This document shows positions 58,901 to 61,138 of a stretch of DNA of 64,000 nucleotides, one piece after another. How positions within the stretch are numbered: the stretch's first letter is position 1; each line of letters starts with the position of its first letter. Source of the stretch: Paraescarpia echinospica. Lineage: Eukaryota; Annelida; Polychaeta; Sabellida; Siboglinidae. Location of the stretch: positions 53,590,553 to 53,654,552 of the forward strand of contig CM034541.1 in NCBI GenBank assembly GCA_020002185.1, in the 5' to 3' direction. The notes under the pieces are model-generated. The model did no database searches. It was not told where the DNA came from and saw nothing but the letters and a program-made list of their open reading frames with translations. The position numbers were made by a program, and so were the translations under genes.

Positions 58901-61138
58901 GATGAAGTGTCAGAATGTGATGATGAAGTGTCATAATGTTGTGATGATGAAGTGTCATAACGTTGTGATGATGAAGTGTCAATGCTGTGATGAAGTGTAA
59001 TAATGTTGTGATGATGAAGTGTCAGAATGTGATGATGAAGTGTCATAATGTTGTGATGATGAAGTGTCATAACGTTGTGATGATGAAGTGTCAATGCTGT
59101 GATGAAGTGTAATAATGTTGTGATGATGAAGTGTCAGAATGTGATGATGAAGTGTCATAATGTTGTGATGATGAAGTGTCATAACGTTGTGATGATGAAG
59201 TGTCAATGCTGTGATGAAGTGTAATAATGTTGTGATGATGAAGTGTCAGAATGTGATGATGAAGTGTCATAATGTTGTGATGATGAAGCACAACAACGCT
59301 GCAGAGATGAAGTACTCCAATGTTATGATACATCAATGTGAAATATAAATATGACGTGAAAACTGTTGGCTGTTTGTGTTTCTATTGACTTGCCCTCTGT
59401 GGTGAAAGTTTAATACTAACAACCACATGATAGGAAGAAACAACGACGTAATTACAATATGGGGTGAAGACACTGACACTAAACACTGTTACACTGGTAT
59501 TTATAGTTTCCCTTAATATGTTTGTTGTATCTGTGCATGTTTCCTGAATGCCTGGTCCTTGTAACTCCAGATACCTCCTCTATACCCTTCACTCGTCCAT
59601 GCAATCTGTCGATCAGAAGAAAGTCTTCCGCACCCCGCCTTACGGCGTACGCAAGATTGTAAGTATTTTACTGATGACTGATTGGATAAATAACTTACTC
59701 ATTTTCTGTCTGTAGTAATAATAAGCATTTAGGGTGTCCAGTTAAAAATCTGCTCAAAGGCGCTGACAATAGTACAATGCAAGTATATTACATTAAATGA
59801 GCTAAAACACATGTGAGTCTATGTGCGTGTGTTTGAGTGTGAATGCGTGTATGCGTGCGTACATGAGTTTACGTGTGTCTTCCTGTCTAATATGTGAGTC
59901 TGTGTGCCTACGTGCGTGCATGTGTGTGTCATCTGTGTGCATGCACATGTACCTGTGTGCTGTCATGTGTACATAGTGCCCATACCACTGCTTTCCCGCC
60001 AGTGTCAACTGTTGATTCTGCCATATTGTCTTCCAGATCCTGTCTACCAACATCGCTGAGACAAGCATCACAATCAACGATGTCGTCTTTGTCATTGACT
60101 CAGGCAAGGTGAAAGAGGTCAGTGTCGGAATGTGCCAGACTTCTCGATACTTGTGCCCTCTACTGCTTTGTGAAATATCAAAATAAATACATTTACGTGT
60201 GCCTTTTACATTAAAAAAATAGTATGGCATTTATAGTAAAATGCCTTTTAAAAGCATTATTTAATTGTTCACAATACATTTGGTGGAAGACCAGTGTCTT
60301 GAACTATCATGTGGGTTACACCTGTTTCTTGTGTATTTGTTGTACTTTCATAAATTATTTACTTGTTATATTTTTATTACTATATTACTATTTATTACAC
60401 CCTGTTGGAAATTTGCAGATTAATAAACAAGATTAAGAAGATTTTGCCATTAGATATGTGTGCTGTCTGTTTATGATACTGAGTGTGAATTCCATTCCAA
60501 GCATTTACATCAATAGCTCTCGTTCAATGGTTAATAACCAGTGGATGGTTAGTGCTGTGGAAAGGATTTCGCGGGATGGTAATTTTTTTCGTAAAAAAAT
60601 TGCAAGTGTTTAATTAAAACAAACTTGTCTAACAATTTGTGTGCATAACATAGAATAAATAAGTAGGAAGTTACAATATGGATCTGTTTCACAAAAGTTT
60701 CTTCAGATATTTATGAAAATGGCATGTATATATACATATATATATATATATTGTGTGTGTGCTTGCGTGTGTACAGCTCATGCAACGTCAGTCCAACTAT
60801 ACCTTTGTCCAACCTGCTCCAGAGCCTGCAAGTCCAGAATAAGGCTTTATAGCCACCGGAAGGCATGCCGCTGTCCCCAGGGACAAAGACTTCCTTACCG
60901 ATCTTCAGATGCGAAGAATCTGCCATCATATATATATAAATATGTATATATATATTAAGGGGGACAATCATCAGACAGCCTAGTATAATTAATTTATTTG
61001 TTGTGTATTTATTAGTACTGTTCATGTGTTCTTGTGTCTGTTGTGGGGTGAGTAGAAGTCGTTCGATGCCCTCACCTCTGTCTCCATGCTCAAGTGTCAC
61101 TGGATCTCCAAGGCCAGCGCCCTCCAGCGCAAGGGGCG
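11040..61138 (+). CDS. YTHDC2: YTHDC2-like 3'-5' RNA helicase, exons 1-18 (3' end outside window)
   Basis: Eighteen exons join in consistent phase into 2,300 coding bases (766 codons plus two bases). Domains in order: low-complexity Ser-rich N-terminus (1-60); R3H domain (about 75-165, with the R-x3-H motif in ERAYVHRL); helicase Walker [11 protein letters not shown] at 248-257; motif Ia around CTQPRRLAA; motif II DEVH at 348-351; SAA motif III at 380-382; ankyrin repeats at about 535-594 inserted between the two RecA lobes; FLPGYDE near 658; STNIAETS motif V from 715; start of motif VI QRKGR at 763-767. R3H plus DEVH helicase plus ankyrin insertion is the signature of YTHDC2, a cytoplasmic m6A-reading ATP-dependent helicase that works with MEIOC and XRN1 to drive meiotic entry in mammals. 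The HA2, OB and YTH domains must lie to the right. An alternative start is codon 10 (11067), which reads MSR as in vertebrates. Confidence 0.96.
11448..12880. mobile_element. Foldback (palindromic) repeat element, copy 1, in intron 1
   Basis: The sequence from about 11636 to 12235 returns in reverse complement from about 12300 to 12880. Markers are the GGTCGAAACAAG block at 11651 and its complement CGTTTCGACCC at 12784, and TTACGGTTCCACATG at 11738 against its complement near 12697. The spacer is about 60 bases near 12240-12300. The left flank from 11448 is shared with a second copy at 18005-19125. Each arm carries a tRNA-like segment. I found no transposase frame, so it is probably non-autonomous. 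Confidence 0.8.
12020..12104 (+). repeat. tRNA-like module inside the foldback element
   Basis: The segment has a D-arm/A-box-like GCTAGCTCAGTTGG, a B-box-like GGTTCAATCC, and ends GGTG...CACC that could pair as part of an acceptor stem. The T stem has mismatches and the anticodon arm is not clear, so this is a tRNA-derived repeat module, not a working tRNA gene. The opposite arm keeps the B-box half at 12421-12455. Confidence 0.6.
13359..13555 (+). CDS. YTHDC2: YTHDC2-like exon 2 (start of R3H region)
   Basis: The acceptor is CTTTGCAG at 13351-13358. The exon encodes a Ser/Asn-rich linker followed by [21 protein letters not shown], matching the vertebrate EEVKIAVNIALERFR segment. It begins with one base completing an Arg codon from exon 1 and ends in phase 1 before GT at 13556. 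The acceptor region is duplicated in intron 3 (see 15885). Confidence 0.92.
13796..13940 (+). repeat. (TGTC)n and (CT)n microsatellite in intron 2
   Basis: Eight or so TGTC units at 13798-13831 pass into a CT tract with a few GTT interruptions up to 13940. It lies 240 bases after the exon 2 donor. Open frames across it on both strands are artefacts. Confidence 0.92.
14152..14242 (+). CDS. YTHDC2: YTHDC2-like exon 3 (R3H motif)
   Basis: This 91-base exon follows the acceptor TTGGTCAG and ends at GTAGGT (14243). Joined to exon 2 it reads [20 protein letters not shown] and then [10 protein letters not shown]. The vertebrate sequence is EMEFPSSLTSTERAFIHRLS. It holds the R-x3-H motif that binds single-stranded nucleic acid. 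The frame only works with these ends, which supports both splice sites. Confidence 0.95.
14266..15640 (+). repeat. Short minisatellite split by a transposon
   Basis: A unit of about 42-46 bases, containing CAGGTACCACTCATTATTAC and ATTTAACTATTATTAT, occurs twice at 14266-14356 and twice more at 15549-15640. The 1.2 kb element at 14357-15548 lies between the halves, inserted at the TA of the GGTACC in one unit. Confidence 0.85.
14357..15548. mobile_element. Pogo/Tigger-like (Tc1-mariner) non-autonomous element with TA target duplication
   Basis: The left end begins CAGTCAAGCCTCGTTATAA and the right end reads, in complement, CAGTCGAGCCTCGTTATAA, so the terminal repeat is about 22 bases with one mismatch in that stretch. 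TA flanks both ends (14355-14356 and 15549-15550). Extra copies of the TTATAACGC word lie just inside the right end and a TTATAATGC copy just inside the left. The CAGT terminus and TA target are typical of pogo/Tigger elements. No transposase frame survives. Confidence 0.85.
15885..16008 (+). repeat. Orphan copy of the exon 2 acceptor region
   Basis: The segment reads TTAGGTGAAGACTCTGTACA, then a run ending GTTGATTACAACATGGCATC and TCTGTGCAGC. It parallels 13255-13362, which reads TTAGGTGAAGACTTTGTTCA, then GTTGATTACAACGACAGC and the exon 2 acceptor TTTGCAGC. The similarity stops at the AG: exon 2 coding sequence does not follow. It looks like a segmental duplication that carried a 3' splice site without its exon. 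Confidence 0.8.
16365..16552 (+). CDS. YTHDC2: YTHDC2-like exon 4 (end of R3H)
   Basis: The acceptor is CCCGTGTAG and the donor GTACGG at 16553. With the split Gly codon from exon 3 it reads [15 protein letters not shown] and later [15 protein letters not shown]. The vertebrate blocks are [15 protein letters not shown] and LIQRFPVTNKERTEL. GC content is clearly higher than in the flanking introns. It ends in phase 1. Confidence 0.95.
16754..16974. mobile_element. 221-base near-perfect palindrome (foldback MITE)
   Basis: Arms of about 105 bases are reverse complements: ATTATGTTTAGATGTTGG on the left mirrors CCAACATCTAAACATAAT on the right. They meet near 16862 with almost no loop. The differences seen are a two-base ATAT-to-AT change and a shorter A run. 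The transcript would form one long hairpin. Confidence 0.9.
17225..17430 (+). CDS. YTHDC2: YTHDC2-like exon 5 (Walker A)
   Basis: The acceptor is TTGTCAG at 17218-17224 and the exon ends exactly after ACGCAG before GT at 17431 (phase 0). It encodes [17 protein letters not shown] and [14 protein letters not shown], the P-loop that binds ATP in DEAH helicases. The vertebrate protein has SGRLNNGIPQIPVKRG in the same place. Confidence 0.96.
18005..19125. mobile_element. Foldback repeat element, copy 2, in intron 5
   Basis: It shares the left flank (GGCATTAGCTAAAATCC at 18025; GGCACTAGCTAAAATCC in copy 1), the GGGTCGAAACAAGCGTCAGG block and the tRNA-like segment with copy 1. Its hairpin is formed by 18680-18845 and 18955-19115, which are complementary around an AT-rich centre. 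Unlike copy 1 the far part of the right arm is missing, so the copies differ by deletion. Confidence 0.8.
18593..18665 (+). repeat. tRNA-like module in foldback copy 2
   Basis: It keeps GCTAGCTCAGTTGG and GGTTCAATCCTGACACC but lacks the ten bases after the A-box that copy 1 has (GAGGCGCGTC region). The A- and B-box words are more conserved than the rest, as in tRNA-derived repeats. Confidence 0.55.
19327..19493 (+). CDS. YTHDC2: YTHDC2-like exon 6 (motif Ia)
   Basis: The acceptor is GTGTGTGCAG; the donor GTGGGT is at 19494. It encodes [39 protein letters not shown] and GYQIRLES. Motif Ia (TQPRR) and the AERVAAE block are nearly unchanged from vertebrates. It starts in phase 0 and ends with two bases of an Arg codon. 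Confidence 0.96.
20443..20735 (-). mobile_element. tRNA-derived SINE, minus orientation
   Basis: Read on the minus strand it starts with a tRNA-related head (B-box GGTTCGAATCC, complement at 20691-20704), then GTACCTGGCTATAGACAGTG, CAGGTCTGCCAGGGAGTAAA and a tail ending near GCGCTATATAAGAACTTACC. The same order occurs in plus orientation at 46503-46816. It lies 136 bases upstream of exon 7. Confidence 0.85.
20872..20974 (+). CDS. YTHDC2: YTHDC2-like exon 7 (motif Ib)
   Basis: The acceptor is CTGCTTTCAG. The exon encodes [20 protein letters not shown] and then MVTHIIV, almost identical to the vertebrate protein. It ends in phase 0 at a GTCAGT donor (20975), one residue before the DEVH box in the next exon. 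Confidence 0.96.
21309..21465 (+). CDS. YTHDC2: YTHDC2-like exon 8 (DEVH box and motif III)
   Basis: It begins directly with [19 protein letters not shown], so the Walker B/DEVH box opens the exon. It continues to [19 protein letters not shown], where SAA is motif III coupling ATP hydrolysis to unwinding. The acceptor is TCTTTCAG and the donor GTCAGT at 21466. It ends in phase 1. Confidence 0.97.
21984..22038 (+). CDS. YTHDC2: YTHDC2-like exon 9
   Basis: A 55-base exon with acceptor TTGTGTTGTAG and donor GTAGGA at 22039. It encodes [18 protein letters not shown], matching vertebrate GRPFEVKEMFLEDIL. It starts and ends inside codons. The direct frame reads TAG just after the donor, so splicing is required. 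Confidence 0.93.
22215..22407 (+). repeat. 38-base minisatellite in intron 9
   Basis: About five copies of a unit built from AAAAGATATGACTTTGGTCG and TTATATCTGCAGGCTTGC, some shortened. It starts 180 bases after the exon 9 donor. The 61-codon minus-strand frame across it is not a gene. Confidence 0.9.
22964..23301 (+). repeat. 15-base minisatellite in intron 9
   Basis: About 22 copies of GTAGGT(A/C)CAGTAGAT in register. The single variable base (A or C) alternates irregularly, giving a readable order of two unit types. It ends 240 bases before exon 10. Because 15 is a multiple of three, a minus-strand frame of Thr/Ser/Val/Pro repeats stays open through it. Confidence 0.93.
23540..23592 (+). 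CDS. YTHDC2: YTHDC2-like exon 10
   Basis: A 53-base exon with acceptor TGTTTACAG and donor GTAAGA at 23593. It reads [18 protein letters not shown], matching vertebrate [18 protein letters not shown]. It ends with one base that pairs with TG of exon 11 to make a Val codon. Confidence 0.93.
24074..24219 (+). CDS. YTHDC2: YTHDC2-like exon 11 (acidic linker)
   Basis: It encodes [15 protein letters not shown], then a Ser/Asp/Gly-rich stretch ending DNRSVE before a GTATGG donor. The acceptor choice is decided by phase: the obvious CTTCAG at 24084 and the later AGs all give the wrong frame after exon 10. The TTGTAG at 24073 restores it and gives the same spacing as vertebrates (KEKQQ to TEW). It ends in phase 0. 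Confidence 0.88.
24504..24639 (+). CDS. YTHDC2: YTHDC2-like exon 12
   Basis: The acceptor is CATGTCCAG. The exon encodes [18 protein letters not shown] and [15 protein letters not shown], matching vertebrate LEPWLIKEMDACLSDIWL and AQVFHLILTENVS. The end at 24639, before GTCGGT, gives exactly the vertebrate NVS-VDY join. A GTCAGT 27 bases later would add nine residues in frame. Confidence 0.92.
24651..24942 (+). repeat. 23-base minisatellite of donor-like units abutting exon 12
   Basis: About twelve or thirteen copies of CACAGTGGTCAGTCTGTCGTGTC begin 11 bases after the exon 12 donor. Nearly every copy contains AGTG|GTCAGT, a close match to the real AGTG|GTCGGT junction. One copy (about 24807) lacks six bases. 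All three forward frames stay open through the array. Confidence 0.93.
25078..25115 (+). repeat. (CTCA)n microsatellite
   Basis: About nine CACT/CTCA units in intron 12, with no associated gene. Confidence 0.93.
25314..26189 (+). mobile_element. hAT-like non-autonomous DNA element, copy A
   Basis: The ends read CAGGCTGCGAAATAAAGCC and CCACCGTGCACCCTG, with a short imperfect inverted terminus (CAGG(C/G)TGC). The flanks repeat the six bases ATGTTG at 25308-25313 and 26190-26195. A second copy with the same two ends lies inverted at 34556-35416, flanked by its own six-base repeat. That fixes the boundaries independently. No transposase frame. The superfamily is uncertain: hAT-type ends, but a six-base target repeat also fits Dada elements. 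Confidence 0.87.
26383..26575 (+). CDS. YTHDC2: YTHDC2-like exon 13 (ankyrin repeats)
   Basis: The acceptor is TTTGTTCCTAG and the donor GTGAGT at 26576. It encodes [20 protein letters not shown], then [19 protein letters not shown] and [20 protein letters not shown]. This is one full ankyrin repeat and part of a second, the insertion between RecA lobes that sets YTHDC2 apart from other DEAH helicases. The vertebrate block is [11 protein letters not shown] and ALDWAKHFG. Confidence 0.96.
27126..27379 (+). repeat. Tandem copies of the exon 14 splice acceptor and exon start
   Basis: Six copies of the motif (T/C)CACAG|TTCAGTGA(G/A)TGAGTCA lie upstream of the real exon 14 junction, with the post-AG base at 27134, 27172, 27210, 27248, 27295 and 27333. 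Spacing is 38 or 47 bases; the seventh member is the exon itself at 27380. Each copy duplicates the last intron bases and about 25 coding bases. Confidence 0.93.
27380..27555 (+). CDS. YTHDC2: YTHDC2-like exon 14
   Basis: It encodes [18 protein letters not shown], then [20 protein letters not shown] and [19 protein letters not shown], matching vertebrate [20 protein letters not shown] and VDLDLIMHLLYNI. I chose the last of seven near-identical acceptors because reading from the two upstream acceptors I translated meets TGA before the conserved part. It ends in phase 1 before GTTGGT at 27556. Confidence 0.93.
28727..28962 (+). repeat. TA tracts with a 66-base direct duplication
   Basis: Two identical 66-base segments (28787-28852 and 28897-28962), each running from AAGATCACTTTTCTCAACTG to CAACATATCACAG, each follow a (TA)n tract. 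The join between them reads AAAAGTGATCTTATAT, the inverse of AAGATCACTTTT, so the first copy can also fold on itself. The second copy runs on in frame into LINE coding sequence. Confidence 0.85.
28920..29190 (+). mobile_element. LINE C-terminal fragment with zinc-finger remnant
   Basis: The frame reads [20 protein letters not shown] and [20 protein letters not shown]. This is the region before the C-terminal zinc knuckle of many non-LTR retrotransposon proteins, where a D-R-x-x-W-R and a G-x-x-x-F-E are typical. The following CPKCGRVC is in one frame and SDFGLRSHL in another, so one frameshift breaks the finger. Only the tail of the element is present. Confidence 0.7.
29754..31089. mobile_element. 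TTAA-flanked DNA element with about 90-base terminal inverted repeats
   Basis: The left end starts GGGGAAACAAAAGGCAAATG after TTAA (29750-29753). The right end, in complement, starts GGGAAACAAAGGGCATCTTT next to TTAA (31090-31093). Similarity continues inward through TTAATACAAAC and TTTGCAACTACAATCA. A TTAA target is shared by piggyBac and Kolobok elements. No transposase frame is visible, so this is a non-autonomous copy. Confidence 0.85.
31342..31586 (-). CDS. C-type lectin exon 3 (sugar-binding half and stop)
   Basis: The acceptor reads CTGCTGCAG. The exon encodes [34 protein letters not shown] and [17 protein letters not shown] and ends TG-stop at 31344-31342. EPN and WDD are the calcium ligands. 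The last conserved Cys (FVCEI) lies six residues before the stop, as expected for a terminal lectin domain. A donor GTAAGG starts two bases into the last Gly codon, so the end could instead be spliced. Confidence 0.9.
31342..48762 (-). CDS. Secreted coiled-coil C-type lectin, three exons, nested in YTHDC2 intron 14
   Basis: Joining 48762-47958, 33850-33674 and 31586-31342 on the minus strand gives 1,227 bases and 408 residues with matching phases. Residues 1-25 form a signal peptide (hydrophobic [12 protein letters not shown] core). Residues about 32-55 are a Tyr/Asp/Lys-rich repeat. Residues about 75-255 are mostly charged, heptad-like and probably coiled coil. The C-type lectin domain runs from 270 to 403. 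Its six Cys (270, 281, 298, 376, 393, 402) fit the long-form fold; EPN at 366-368 is the mannose-type calcium and sugar signature, and WDD at 388-390 stands for the usual WND. It should bind glycans outside the cell, perhaps as an oligomer like collectins; that role is inferred. The stop codon overlaps a good GTAAGG donor, so a further exon is possible. Confidence 0.9.
31710..32926. mobile_element. hAT-like DNA element with ACTTGTCC-rich ends
   Basis: The left end reads CACGGCTCGACATTAACGCT and the right end, in complement, CAGGGCTTGACATTGACTCC. Both then carry CACTTGTCC, and further GGACAAGT words lie in both subterminal regions. TAATT flanks both ends (31705-31709 and 32927-32931). The CAGGGCTTGACATT-type terminus and five-base repeat suggest hAT. 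No transposase frame was found. Confidence 0.8.
32147..32226 (+). repeat. 26-base tandem repeat, three copies
   Basis: Units contain CCCCTGTACTATCCACCCAG followed by ATATCA. It lies inside the hAT-like element at 31710-32926. Confidence 0.88.
33225..33460 (+). repeat. About 40-base minisatellite, six copies
   Basis: Units read ACTTGTGGTACTTGTC(T/A)TG followed by TCATAACTTTATATATTACA, with one shortened copy. It lies 210 bases beyond the donor end of lectin exon 2. Confidence 0.9.
33674..33850 (-). CDS. C-type lectin exon 2 (N-terminal half of the domain)
   Basis: The acceptor is TTTCCCGCAG and the donor GTGAGG at 33673. It encodes [40 protein letters not shown] and [13 protein letters not shown]. 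The C-P, S-C-Y, W-x-x-A-x-x-x-C and E-E-x-F-I positions are the standard first half of a long-form C-type lectin domain. Phases match exons 1 and 3. Confidence 0.92.
34556..35416 (-). mobile_element. hAT-like non-autonomous DNA element, copy B (inverted)
   Basis: Its complement follows copy A (25314-26189) along almost the whole length, from GCCGGTCCGATCGTCCCGGA to CCACCGTGCACCCTG. The flanks repeat CCCCTC (34550-34555 and 35417-35422), different from the ATGTTG around copy A, so the copies inserted independently. It is 15 bases shorter than copy A. Confidence 0.87.
36526..36925 (+). repeat. Diverged copy of the sequence just upstream of exon 15
   Basis: It shares ACCTGGGGAA(T/C)GACT, AAAAAAGTAAATAAC, the GTCAGAGGCGA-like stretch, GGGGGT(A/G)CACTTAC and GTCCAAAGTT/GTTCCAAAGTT with 55955-56190, in the same order and orientation. 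The copy here has gained a 33-base minisatellite and lacks the exon itself. It may be a segmental duplication or two members of an unnamed dispersed repeat. Confidence 0.65.
36681..36880 (+). repeat. 33-base minisatellite, six copies
   Basis: Units read GGTGCCTGGGAGGGGGTACA followed by CTTACACTGGTCC. A run of five or six G varies the unit length. It arose inside the duplicated segment at 36526-36925; the related sequence at 56130 has one unit-like GGGGGTGCACTTAC. Confidence 0.9.
38041..38138 (+). repeat. 52-base direct duplication
   Basis: CCCATGCTATATACAAATTA followed by CAATCCCAAGAGGTGGTCTC occurs at 38041 and again at 38093. A 128-codon open frame crosses it, but I recognise no protein. 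Confidence 0.85.
39460..40855 (+). repeat. 30-base G-rich minisatellite, about 45 copies
   Basis: Units are GGAGGGAGGGGGCTGCTGAT plus AGGGAGCAGT, with common variants GGGGGATGGGG and GATATGGAGCAG. The plus strand is very G-rich and C-poor. Because 30 is a multiple of three, long open frames run through it, up to 502 codons of Pro/Ser/Leu/Gln on the minus strand. None is a gene. Confidence 0.95.
41804..43168 (+). repeat. 38-base AT-rich satellite with alternating unit blocks
   Basis: About 36 copies of a unit containing ATATATTATAATATACATAA, CTACATA and (C/TG)ATGTATGACAC. Two main unit types differ at the centre: CATATGTGTATGAC (41804-42165 and 42480-42770) and CATACATGTATGAC (42168-42460 and 42795-43160). 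They occupy alternating blocks. Open frames of Tyr/Ile/Val/Met repeats on both strands are artefacts. Confidence 0.93.
43950..44315. repeat. Three-copy repeat, two direct and one inverted
   Basis: A segment of about 90 bases, running from ATCTACAAGTTTGTCGCTGG through GATGTATCCAGGATTT to TTATTGCCGTTTG and CATTGCGAATGC, occurs at about 43955-44040 and 44088-44173. Its complement lies at about 44218-44308 (GCAATGTTCAAACGGCAA, then ATCCAGCGACAAACTTGTAG). It could be a decayed foldback element. The complement pairs with either direct copy. Confidence 0.8.
45451..45540 (-). mobile_element. SINE tail fragment
   Basis: It carries the complement of the CAGGTCTGCCAGGGAGTAAA and GCTTTGAGCAG blocks of the SINE at 20443-20735, without its tRNA-like head. 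5' truncated, same orientation as the 20443 copy. Confidence 0.75.
46503..46816 (+). mobile_element. tRNA-derived SINE, plus orientation
   Basis: The tRNA-related head has CCTGGAGCATCGGACTCTCA and a B-box GTTCGACTCC, followed by TACCTGGCTATAGACAATGG, TGTTCGATTGAACAGGTCTG and CCAGGGAGTAAAGT, ending CTGTATAAGAACTTATC. Order and length match the complement of 20443-20735. It lies in lectin intron 1 as well as YTHDC2 intron 14. Confidence 0.87.
47958..48762 (-). CDS. C-type lectin exon 1 (signal peptide and coiled coil)
   Basis: ATG at 48762-48760 gives [19 protein letters not shown], a good signal peptide; the in-frame ATG at 48843 would bury it behind 27 polar residues, so it was rejected. A TTATTATCAG just upstream could be the acceptor of a 5' UTR intron. 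After cleavage comes [20 protein letters not shown], four near-repeats of a five-residue K/R-Y-D/E motif. Long Lys/Glu/Leu-rich stretches follow, with [20 protein letters not shown] and similar heptads typical of a coiled coil. The donor is GTGAGT at 47957. Confidence 0.88.
53590..54170 (+). repeat. 36-base minisatellite, degenerate, about 16 copies
   Basis: Units resemble CATTCACTGGTAGCTGTAGC plus AGCATCAGCTTGCTA. The first six are well conserved and later ones drift in length and sequence. It is rich in CAGC/GTAGC words. No coding frame is supported. Confidence 0.9.
55188..55260. repeat. Perfect 33-base inverted repeat with 7-base loop
   Basis: Arms 55188-55220 and 55228-55260 match without a mismatch; the left arm starts ACACGAAACACAATTAAATG and the loop is GTGACTC. 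It lies about 960 bases before exon 15. It may be a small MITE; no target duplication is evident. Confidence 0.93.
56224..56314 (+). CDS. YTHDC2: YTHDC2-like exon 15 (motif IV, second RecA lobe)
   Basis: The acceptor CTCTTCTCCCAG is followed by [20 protein letters not shown] and [10 protein letters not shown], matching vertebrate [20 protein letters not shown]. The donor GTAGGT is at 56315. It starts and ends within codons that fit exons 14 and 16, although exon 14 is 28.7 kb away. Confidence 0.96.
56460..59290 (+). repeat. About 20-24-base minisatellite (2.8 kb) with a 112-base higher-order unit
   Basis: The basic unit is GTGATGATGAAGTGTC plus AATGTT, AGAATGTT or ATAATGTT. There are well over 100 copies from 150 bases after exon 15. 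From about 58640 to 59280 the array becomes a 112-base higher-order repeat of five units (ends at 58755, 58867, 58979, 59091), each containing TCAATGCTGTGATGAAGTG. Minus-strand His/Ser/Thr frames recur every 112 bases and are artefacts. Confidence 0.95.
59571..59658 (+). CDS. YTHDC2: YTHDC2-like exon 16
   Basis: The acceptor is GTAACTCCAG and the donor GTAAGT at 59659. It encodes [19 protein letters not shown] and [10 protein letters not shown]. The vertebrate protein has MLHSNMQTSDQKKVLKNPPAGVRKI at this place. It ends in phase 0. Confidence 0.96.
60037..60117 (+). CDS. YTHDC2: YTHDC2-like exon 17 (motif V)
   Basis: Exactly 27 codons, phase 0 at both ends: [19 protein letters not shown] and [18 protein letters not shown] is helicase motif V, which contacts RNA and ATP. 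The acceptor is TGTCTTCCAG and the donor GTCAGT at 60118. Confidence 0.97.
60728..60955 (+). mobile_element. LINE zinc-knuckle fragment between TA tracts
   Basis: A frame across 60775-60890 reads [22 protein letters not shown] and then HRKACR; the Cys-x2-Cys-x12-His-x3-Cys spacing is the C-terminal finger of non-LTR retrotransposon proteins. TA/TATG tracts lie on both sides (60728-60755 and 60928-60955), much as around the fragment at 28920. Confidence 0.6.
61056..61138 (+). CDS. YTHDC2: YTHDC2-like exon 18 (start of motif VI), last exon in window
   Basis: It encodes [18 protein letters not shown] and [10 protein letters not shown], matching vertebrate KSFDALNFVTMLKMVWIS and KASAIQRKGR. The acceptor (GTGAGTAG) is weak in pyrimidines but phase 0 and similarity fix it. 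The donor GTAAGTG at 61139 splits motif VI (QRxGRxGR) between this exon and the next, outside the window. Confidence 0.95.

Noticed and set aside
56372..59336. His/Ser/Thr-rich minus-strand frames recurring every 112 bases
   Set aside because: Repeat artefact of the intronic array.
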